This document shows positions 56,247 to 64,000 of a stretch of DNA of 64,000 nucleotides, piece after piece. Within the stretch, counting starts at the first letter, position 1. The number at the start of each line of letters is the position of its first letter. The stretch is taken from assembly GCA_037179385.1 (NCBI GenBank), contig CM074185.1, positions 11,646,922 through 11,710,921 of the forward strand. Direction: 5' to 3'. Made by a program: the position numbers and the translations under genes. The stretch is from Holothuria scabra (lineage: Eukaryota; Echinodermata; Holothuroidea; Aspidochirotida; Holothuriidae). The notes under the pieces were generated by a model. It was not told the DNA's origin. It did not search any database and saw only the letters and a list, made by a program, of their open reading frames with translations.

Positions 56247-56256
56247 TATATAAAAG
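56247..56256 (+). promoter_or_regulatory. TATA box inside a small hairpin (candidate)
   Basis: TATATAAAAG is a perfect TATA-box match, embedded between ACGGACT and AGTCCGT, which can pair. It lies about 55 bp downstream of the perfect-ended MITE. No convincing coding start was found within 500 bp downstream. Confidence 0.3.
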
Positions 56257-57666
56257 TCCGTGAATATAGTTTACAAACCAAAGTGAATCCACGACGTCAG
56301 AGAAAAAGCCTCATAAATGTTTTTGAGCCTCACTTTGTTTTGTTTTGAAGTGCAAAATTCGCGGCGTTTTTCGCCTTTTTTCAAGTCTGCAAGGCAGATT
56401 TTCCTTCAAAAAACAACTGAAGCTTAATGTCTGGGTTCTTTTAAACATGCTATGCCCCTGCCAAATGCTTTTGCCTATTCTTTAAAGTTATGCTTTACTT
56501 AATGATTATATTCACCGGTTGTTGTAAATTAATCCATTTTGCACATCAACATATAGGCCAGTAATTAAAAGTTAGTAGTCCAACCAGAACAATGAGTTGT
56601 ATAGGCTTATATTCTTCGTATTCCGTAAACATTTTTTTCATTTCCTACAATCAAAGAGAAATATTAAGAAAGTTAGTCTGCTACAATCGTGACATTTTTT
56701 ACTAACATGGTTAGAAATGTTCCCATTTAAAGGGGCAAACAGAGTTTAACAGACATTATTGACCTTTTGTTCCCGTGCCTCATGTTCCCTTCTGAACTGG
56801 TTGTTTACCAGGTTACTGAAACAGTGAAGAGGTCTTTCCAGTAAGACGAAGCGTTTATTTAGTTTGTGTTAAATACCCTTAAATGTATTTTTTTTAAATA
56901 TTTTCAGGTAAAAAATTAACAAAGATGCAACACTAGAGAGTCTTTACTAAAGGGTAACCAACAACTTTTAAGGCTGTAATCACGGATCACTTTATTCTAG
57001 TTTTGAGTAAATGAACTATTGACATGCAGTATAACGGTTATTAAATAACTGGAAATACAAATATTAAATACAAATATTGCCGCCTTATAATCATTAAGAG
57101 AGTTATTTGAAGACAGGTGCATTGGAATGCAGGCTGCTGTTCAAATTCATCAAATGGTACTTAGATTTTCATTTAAGACCACAATCCTTCAAGGTCTGAA
57201 AATACCGTAGGCCACAGCATCATTATTTAAAATAGCTAACCATCTGCCACGGTAAACGGAACAGGTGTTGCGAGCAAATCATTTAGTAGGAGACTATCAT
57301 TCCACTGTAAAGAGCATTGTTTTGATTTGCAACTATCAGTTCATTTTTTAGCCTCCTGCTGAGAAGTAAGTCTCATCAAATGCTATGAGCTGGTTAGGCT
57401 TAGGTTTCTGTTGCAATTAAGTTTAAAAAGAAATAGGACTTGCCGGATAAAAGCACTTAAAGCAGTTTATAGCCTGCAACGTATTCGATTATGTAAGTAT
57501 TTCAAATAAGTAATCCTATTTTCTATCTGTTTTAATTTCTTGGTATTTCTACAGATCTCCGCTCAATACACTCTAAAAAAACCTATGGTTGATTTTACCA
57601 TTGATTTGGTCAACTATTCACCGACCTAAAGTATGGTCAAATTATCATTCTCTCCTCGGTGAAAGT
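56257..57666. other. No recognised gene
   Basis: AT-rich; an ATACAAATATTAAATACAAATATT direct duplication lies at about 57053-57079. Otherwise nothing recognised before the LINE relic. Confidence 0.4.
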
Positions 57667-58950
57667 CAGTTTTTTATATCACCATCAGAGGAGTGAGACA
57701 AGGCATAGATACGACCAGGTTTCATCTTTATTAGATCTTGTTTTTACCCAAGATCCTGATATTCCTGATATTGTGTTGTCTATATCTTTAAAGGAAATTT
57801 TTTAGCTGCAATTAATGTCAATATTCCTAAGGCTACTGCTAGTGATACAGGGATAAAGCATAGAAAGAAAACTGTTTGGATGACAGGGCGGGCTATTGCT
57901 AAAGTTAAAGCAAGCAGGAAAACTTGGAGGAATTACTTACAAACTCAAAGTAGGAATGATTACAAGATTTATGCGAAACGACGAAATCAGGCTAGATGGG
58001 AAACAATGTGGGCCAATAGTGAGTTTGAGAAAAAAATTGCAACCGAAGTTAAGCAAAATCCAAAGGTCTTCTGGAACTATACTCGTAGAAAAACAACAAT
58101 TCGTCAGCCAGTTCAGGACTTGGTAGTGGAGGGTGATGTTGTAGTTAACAAAATTACAATTGCTTAGGGCAAAGCTGATGACTTTTTTTGTAGTGTCTTC
58201 ACTAAGGAGGATTTGTCTTGTATCCCTTGTTTCGACTGTTATAAAGGTGATTATCCTTTGGATAATGTGGAGATTACTGTGGCATTTATAATGGCATTGA
58301 TGTTATTTATACTGATTTCATGGAGGCTTTTGACAAGGTACCACATGAAAGATTGTTAGTAAAATTAAAGTCTTATGGTATTACGGGTGATGTGTTGGAA
58401 TGGATAAGGCAATTTCTGATGAATCGTAGACAGAGGGTTTGTGTGGAAGGAAATTTTTCATACTGGGCAGATATTGCAAGTGGTATCCCTCAAGGTAGTG
58501 TGCTTGGGCCAGTTTTATTTCTCGTTTACATTAACGATTTGCCAAGTTGTGTTACGGATTGAGGTGTGAACATTTTTGCTGACGACACTAAACTATATAA
58601 GAAAATCCAATCGGAGAGTGATTGTAGTGTCCTTCAGCGTAGTTTTGGGAATATCTATGAGTGGTCAAGGAAATGACAACTTCGCTTTCATCCTGATAAG
58701 TGTCATGTTTTGAGAATTGGTTGCTCTCATCCTGAGTTTGGTTATGGTATGTTAGATAACGAAGGCAAGTGTCATAGTCTAGAAGTTGTGACTTCCGAGA
58801 AGATCTTGGAGTTATTGTCGATAGTGATCTTGTATTCAGGGAGCATGTCGCTCAGATTGTCACAAAAGCAAACTGTATTCTTGGTGTAATAAGAAGGTCC
58901 TTTAGGTTTTTGGATAGAGCAAAAATAATGCTTTTGTACAAAGCTCTTGT
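57667..58950 (+). pseudogene. Broken CR1/jockey-like LINE
   Basis: In order: the end of an endonuclease domain (SSLLDLVFTQDPDIPDI near 57725), the linker of 95 codons (57880-58167, RKTWRNYLQT ... NPKVFWNYTRRK) and FFCSVFTKEDLSC. Then comes an apparent internal deletion that removes the reverse-transcriptase fingers, followed by palm DFMEAFDKVPHERLL near 58317, SGIPQGSVLGPVLFLVYIND at 58478-58537, the catalytic box FADDTKLY near 58576 and a DLGVIVDSDL / ANCILGVIRR block near 58800-58900. Stops occur at about 58165, 58560 and 58674, and a frameshift near 58780. It ends within the block that normally reads LYKALVRP (here LYKALVSN). The block order is that of the CR1/jockey group and differs from the two L1/Tx1-type copies. 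Confidence 0.85.
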
Positions 58951-59473
58951 GAGCAACAGAAACCGGTCTAGTCTGGTCATAACGACCAAACAAAAAATAA
59001 TCAATCCCGGCAATAAATTCGCTTTGAAAAAATGCCTCTTTAAGCCTTTCGATGAAATCACGTTTGATGATTTCGGGCCTTTCCTTCAAATGTGCACTGA
59101 AGGTTCGTCGACTACCCATGTGACGTCAGATAGCGCACCGCCTACCCTTACTTGACTTGAATTTGCTTCTCTTTTCTTCGAAAAATGAGACGTAGGTTAG
59201 ATACGCTGAGAATTACTTCGAGGAATCTCTGACGCCAACATAAGGACTAAATTCTCAAGTCCTTTCCTACCTTAAGGAGGAAATTTAAAGTTTAAAAATC
59301 ACGTAATGAACCTTCCAAACTAGCACACTTTGGTATGAGTTTGACACCAAACCCAACTGAGGCTTTCGCGCCTATCAAGTTGACCAATCAGGAGCCAGAA
59401 TCCGAGGTATTCTCTTTCACGTCCGAATTACGTTGTATAAGGACTTTATTTTGGTGCTTCAATATCAGTTTCG
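58951..59473. other. No recognised gene
   Basis: A 115-codon minus frame (58772-59119) is antisense to LINE remains and not called. TGTGACGTCAG lies near 59118. The last six bases GTTTCG (59468-59473) are the left target copy of the foldback element. Confidence 0.4.
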
Positions 59474-59579
59474 TACGGAAGCGTAGAAGGGCCACTCAAA
59501 AGAAAAAAGAACTGTCTCGGCAAAGTGACAATTTTCGTAAAATTAACATTTTGAGGACTAAAATTATGTCTTCAAAATG

Positions 59580-60110
59580 ACAAAAATCCGTAATTTGGCG
59601 TTTTGATTAACTTTTCAAAACGTTAAAATTCCGAAAGTTGTCATTTTGCCGACTTAAAAATCTCTACAAATGACAAAATTCAGAAAGTTGTCACTTTGTT
59701 GAGTTACAACATCTCGTCAAAATAGCAAAATTCAGGGAATTGTCATTTTGTCGAAATAGATCATCTCGTCTAAACGCCAAAATTAAGAAGAATGTCATTT
59801 TGGCGAGTTTGAACATCTCGTCAAAATGGCAAAATTCAGAAAAAATGACATTTTAACGAGTTTAAACATTTCGTCAAAATCGTAAAGTTCAGAAAAATGT
59901 CATATTGGCGAATTACAGCTTCTCGTCAAAACGGCAAAATTCGAAAAATTGTCATCTTGCCGAGTTAGATCATCTCGTCAAAACGGCAATATTCAGGGAA
60001 ATGTCATTTTGCCGGGTTAGAACTTTTCGTCAAAATGGCAAAATTCAGAAAATTGCCATCTTGCCGAGTTAGATCATCATGTTTAAACGGCGAAATTCTA
60101 TGGAAGCATT
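59580..60110 (+). repeat. Foldback left arm: 52-bp tandem array
   Basis: About nine units of 52 bp, typically AAAATTCAGGGAATTGTCAT, TTTGCCGAGTTAGATC, ATCTCGTCAAAATGGC. Within each unit CATTTTGCCGA and TCGTCAAAATG are near-complementary, so every unit can form its own small hairpin as well as pair with the other arm. Confidence 0.9.
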
Positions 60111-60495
60111 AAGGTGCCATCAAGTTAAGAACTTAGTCACAAAATGATGAAGTTTTTTCTTATTTTCCTAGCATTTTGCAGAAAATGATGAAATGCAAAC
60201 TTACAATATATCAACGATTCAAAATTTCACAGAAAATTGATGAATTACGCATTCAACGAATGTTACCTATTCCTCGTTTTGCAGAAAAATAATGAATTAC
60301 TCATGTATACCAATTTTTTTTATCATAGTTATGTTCTTTCCCCAATTTGGTGAGTTTATAGTACAATCATGAGTGAATGCGCTTTACGAACAAGAAGAAG
60401 AAATATGTAAACCGTGGAGTCATTAGGTAATAAAATTATGCTAAAAAGTATTCAAAATTTTGGACAGTTCATTTTTCAATGCAATATGTACATTC

Positions 60496-60600
60496 GGTCT
60501 CAGTCTCGGTCTTGGACTTTGTCGGTCTCGGTCTCGAATTCTGCCCTGGTCTCGGTCTCGACACGTTTTGGGCTCGGTCTTGGATATGCTGGTCTCGACT
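60496..60600 (+). repeat. GGTCTC-type minisatellite in the foldback loop
   Basis: Irregular repeats of TCGGTCTCGGTCTCG and variants over about 100 bp. Frames through it on both strands are repeat by-products. Confidence 0.75.
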
Positions 60601-61984
60601 TAAACACTGGTTCAGATACCCTGCTTCTATAAGGGTAATTAAATCCCAGTTGTTGCTTTTGTCTTAAACCAAGCCCGGACTTGTATAGCATTCAGGTAGA
60701 AATTATGACAAACTTAGCTGTTGTGTCCATTTTTAAGGGCGTTTAGACTTTGCTGATATTAACGTCCCAATAACAACGAAAAAAAGCTATTATATGGGTC
60801 CTTTTGAGAACGTAGCAGTGAACAGAAAGGAAGTGATTTAATTGTAGGGTCTCATATGTTGCTACACCTTGTACACATATCACACTAGAAGCATAGCAAG
60901 AGGGGAAGGGGCAAAGTGCCCCCGGAAAAAGTAAAAGGTAAAATTGTTCGGACAGTAAAATGAAAGAAAGAGATTGCCCCCACCCCAAATTCGAATTTCA
61001 GGGGCTCTCTGAAGTCTTAAAGTTTTATCCCCGCTTCCTGCGTCAAGAGGTCCGATTGCCTCAAACAGATAAACAGAAATGTTTCGTTATGAAAACATGT
61101 GTATTAGTTTTAATGACGGCGCGCTTTATTCTACCCCTTTAAAGGCATGTTCTTGTGGATTTTTTCCTCTGTTTTGTAAGGAAAACAAATATTCCACACC
61201 ATGCCCTCAAACCCTACCATAATACTTTTTCCCTAACTCAAGATATCTCACTTTAAAGATTGGTTATTTTTGCTGAAAAACCTCTGCTTTTCAACAAAGC
61301 CACAAAAAGTTATGTAATGTGGGCACATTGCTTCAAATTCCTTTTGTTTTTCTTTGCAATTGAACATCCTGTTTGTCCTTGAAATTTGATACTGCTGGAA
61401 TATTTGAATATCTTTTCCTGTAGATCTAGCATTACCCTTCACCATAAATTGAGTACAACCAACAATATTGCATAATATTGCCTGCAGCGGCATCATAATT
61501 ATAAATAAATTGAATGCAATGTAACATTAATGTGCCACGATGACATCACAGATTTCCCATGATGCATCAAATCCCAAGAAAAATTGGCAATACTCTAAAA
61601 AATTTGTATCATCCAAACGGTATAAGCTATGGAGATGCCATTTTTACCTTCTGAAAGAGAAAATTTTTCTCCTTATTTTGAATTTCACGAATTTTGTCTC
61701 CAGAATATGCCTTTAAAATGTGGCAATAGGAATTAAAAGAAGATTCGTAATTCGTCATTTTTCTGCCAATTGACAATATGCTAAATTTGTTACTTGCAAT
61801 ATGTGAGTAATTCAGTGCAAAAATGTTGAACTGTTGAAATATTGTACGTTTGCATTTTATCATTTATATGCAAAATGTTAAGATAATAAGACTCATTTCA
61901 ATATTTTGTTGCAAAATGTTAAGATAATGCGATGACTAAGTTCGTAATTTGATGGCACCTTAACGTTTCCATACAATTGAGCCC

Positions 61985-62480
61985 TGAAGGTTCTAATTAG
62001 GCGAAATGGCAATCTTCCAAATTTTGCCGTTTTGACTAGATGTTTTTTCTGGGCAAAATGTCATATTTTCCGAATTTTGCCATTTCGACGAGATGTTCTA
62101 ACTCGGCAAATTGACAAAATTCCAAATTTTGCCATGTTGACGAGATGTAGTAACTCGGAAAAATGACAATTTTCGGAATTTTGCCATTTTGACAATATGT
62201 TGTGACTCGGCAAAATGACAGTTTTAATGAATTTTGCCATTCTGACGAGATGTTCTATTTCGGCAAAAGGACAATTTCGGAATTTCGCCATTTTGACAAC
62301 ATGTTCTTACTCGGCAAAATAAAAATTTGGGGAACTTTGTCATTTTGACGAGATGTTGTTTGGTCGGCAAAATATAAATTTTCCGAATTTTGCCATTTTG
62401 ACGAGATATTTTATCTTGTCAAAATGACAATTTTCCGAATTTTGCCTTTTTAAGGAGTCCATTAAGTCGTCAAAATGTCA
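61985..62480 (-). repeat. Foldback right arm: 52-bp tandem array
   Basis: The same unit as the left arm in opposite orientation (ATTTTGCCATTTTGACGAG, TGTTCTAACTCGGCAAAATG), about nine units. Units within an arm differ from each other about as much as between arms, so the arms have not been recently homogenised. Confidence 0.9.
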
Positions 62481-62556
62481 ATTTTACGAAAATTGTCACT
62501 TTGCCGAGGCAGTTCTTTTTTCTTTTGAGTGGCCCTTCTACGCTTCCGTAGTTTCG

Positions 62557-64000
62557 AGATGTAGAATCTAATACCAGAACTCCCATCCTCCCCAGTCTAC
62601 AAAGACATCTCTGATTCAGAGGAAACAACCTCTAAAGGGCTGAAAAGTCCGAACGAAGAACCAAAAGACGGTAGAATATCACCGAAAGCTTCAAAACAGT
62701 GAAGAACCACCTCACCGCTCTGATACACGCTGTCAAAACAAACGGCTCTTTTTAGGGCCATCAGCCCACTCAAAAAGAGTAGGCTCCATTCCTCCTCAAA
62801 CATGCTATCTGTCTGTGTCATTTTTTTCTAAGTTACTTCACCGATTGGTCTCTAAACCGATGTACCCGCCTGAAATAAAAAGGCAACCTTAGTGTTATGA
62901 AACATCTGTCAAACCCCATGCCTAATAAGGAAACATAAGACTATACGTAGTCATAAATCGCCCATAACCTCTATTAACGGCGAAAGGACCCCCAAATACA
63001 TCAAGACTAACCCAGTACGCATGATGCTAGCGGTCCGCTGACGGTATATGGCGGAAAAACGCTGACGGCCCGCTAGCGCACCGACGGACGCTTTTGTACA
63101 GTTGTTTCTTGGCGGAAAACTGCCAGCGGACCAATAGTGGACCGCTGGTGAAATTTTTTGTACAAAGTACATGTTTCTGTTCTTAGGAAATCTATCAAAC
63201 TACCCACTTAAGAAGACTTTTAATAAAAGAGAAGCTTTAGGCCAACTTCTGGTAGGAGTTGTTCACATAAACAGGTCAGCTTGCCTACATCCTTAGCTGT
63301 ACTGTACTTCATGCACTGAGCTCATGCATTAACAATAATATCCAGGAAGTCCATTGTGATTGGTCAGTAAAATTGTGTGCACAACACAAAGGGGATTTAA
63401 AATGGCAAGCTCATTGTACGTAGGGTACGTGAAGCTTCTGATGAAGTGTGTTGGTCTGTATAGGCTATTCACATAACAAAGGCAGTGTATGGAGTTACCA
63501 TTTGCTGACAGTCAGTATAAAGGTATACAGGCAACTCCTGCATACAGTTGTTGAATGCAGTCAGTGCAAAGAACACTACTTTTGTCAAGCGATATTTTCA
63601 CATCCGTCATCGTGGAGTACGTGTTGATGGAAGGCCGCTCATACTGTTCTTGGAACTTTAATACCGCCTATGGGAACGATCAGCGAATTTTCTACTGCTG
63701 ATGACCAGACAAGTTATTTGAGACACTAGGACATGGCCATAAAACGGCCTAACCTTTGTTGACGGAAGGACTAACCACTGCTGAAGAATTACATTCCTTT
63801 TTGCATGGGAACCAGAACATGCAGGATTTACACATTTTTTCTACTTGTGGACATTTGGAATACTTTTTAGAGCTGTTACTTGATCAGAGTCTCATCCCAG
63901 GCTATAACTAAGTTCTGTTGGACTGAACTTTTGGACTGTAAAGCTGACCAGTTTGAAATGAACGCCATTTTGCATGATTATTTTCTGGCAGTTAAAGTTT
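62557..64000. other. No recognised gene
   Basis: A 74-codon minus frame (62597-62821) has no motif. At 63022-63150 the words GCGGTCCGCTGACGG, CGCTGACGGCCCGCTAGCG and CAGCGGACC recur in both orientations, a GC-rich set of inverted words of unknown origin. The end of the window may hold a promoter (see 63516). Confidence 0.4.
63516..63550 (+). promoter_or_regulatory. TATA/initiator pair (candidate)
   Basis: TATAAA at 63516-63521 lies about 30 nt upstream of TACAGTTG, an initiator-like site. The surrounding sequence has the look of a retroelement LTR or a host core promoter, but the window ends before any coding or primer-binding site could confirm either. Confidence 0.25.

Larger units (their letters stand above)
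59474..62550. mobile_element. Foldback (FB/TU-like) transposon, 3077 bp
   Basis: Both ends begin TACGGAAGCGTAGAAGGGCC followed by ACTCAAAAGAAAAAAGAACT, in inverted orientation (59474 onward and 62550 backward). GTTTCG is duplicated outside both ends (59468-59473, 62551-62556). Inside each end lies an array of 52-bp tandem repeats in opposite orientation, and beyond the arrays the inverted homology continues (TTAAGGTGCCATCAA at 60112 and inverted near 61955), giving arms of roughly 0.8 kb. The central loop (about 60300-61700) has no transposase. Long inverted repeats made of tandem units define foldback elements, such as Drosophila FB and sea urchin TU. Confidence 0.9.

Noticed and set aside
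57880..58167. 95-codon frame as a host gene
   Set aside because: It is the linker region of a CR1/jockey-like LINE.
63380..64000. 5' LTR of a retrovirus-like element
   Set aside because: A TATA-like site exists, but there is no TG/CA boundary, primer-binding site or gag/pol within the window.
1..64000. CRISPR arrays, operons, bacterial promoters or phage genes
   Set aside because: Coding is sparse with introns, and repeats are of eukaryotic type; nothing prokaryotic was found.

Overview
The window looks like nuclear DNA from a marine invertebrate animal. There are no bacterial-style operons. Long coding frames are rare, the clearest gene is an exon with an intron acceptor, and most of the recognisable content is interspersed repeats: LINEs, tRNA-derived SINEs, miniature inverted-repeat transposons (MITEs) and a foldback element. 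Frequent TAGGCCTA-like and TAACGTTA-like words, a foldback element with tandem-repeat arms (a class described in sea urchins as TU elements) and the general repeat style make an echinoderm or another invertebrate deuterostome my best guess. This is inference from style, not from a species marker.

Layout: 1-9 kb starts with a GAAT microsatellite. It has one unrecognised minus-strand exon (2276-2847, with an in-frame continuation after a TGA), several copies of a tRNA-headed SINE family (called S1 here), a TTAA-flanked MITE (MITE-A) and a TA-flanked MITE (MITE-B). At 9.9-13.7 kb there is one member of a diverged repeat pair, a TG microsatellite, a degenerate tandem array packed with AGGTCA half-sites in 7-nt phase, and an 850-bp TTAA-flanked inverted-repeat element carrying a 132-codon ORF. 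At 14-21.6 kb there are more SINEs and MITEs and the second member of the diverged pair. The best host gene follows: a terminal exon of a drug/metabolite-transporter (EamA/SLC35-like) protein at 21872-22910. A decayed L1/Tx1-type LINE occupies about 24.2-26.5 kb. A 2.27-kb hAT-like element (27107-29373) sits inside a MITE-A copy.

At 32.36-33.24 kb a nearly perfect copy of the first 47 nt of U2 snRNA is fused to a tandem-repeat body. A second copy of the fusion lies at 42.46-42.55 kb, so this is a U2-headed repeat family. The stretch from 33.9 to 41.1 kb is largely featureless. A small tRNA-Gly-like SINE at 41136-41245 has a perfect 18-bp target duplication. A 5'-truncated L1/Tx1-like LINE lies at 44419-47096 on the minus strand with flanking target duplications, a poly(A) tail and a single frameshift. 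From 48 to 57 kb there are MITEs of three families, exon-like diverged repeats and a 37-nt perfect palindrome. A broken CR1/jockey-like LINE is at 57.67-58.95 kb, followed by a complete-looking 3.08-kb foldback element (59474-62550) whose arms are 52-bp tandem repeats.

The window therefore holds very few host genes. Its biology is mostly that of mobile DNA: autonomous-family remnants (two L1/Tx1-like copies, one CR1-like copy), RNA-gene-derived SINEs (tRNA and U2 heads), and cut-and-paste MITEs with TTAA, TA or 8-bp duplications, several nested in one another so that their relative ages can be read.
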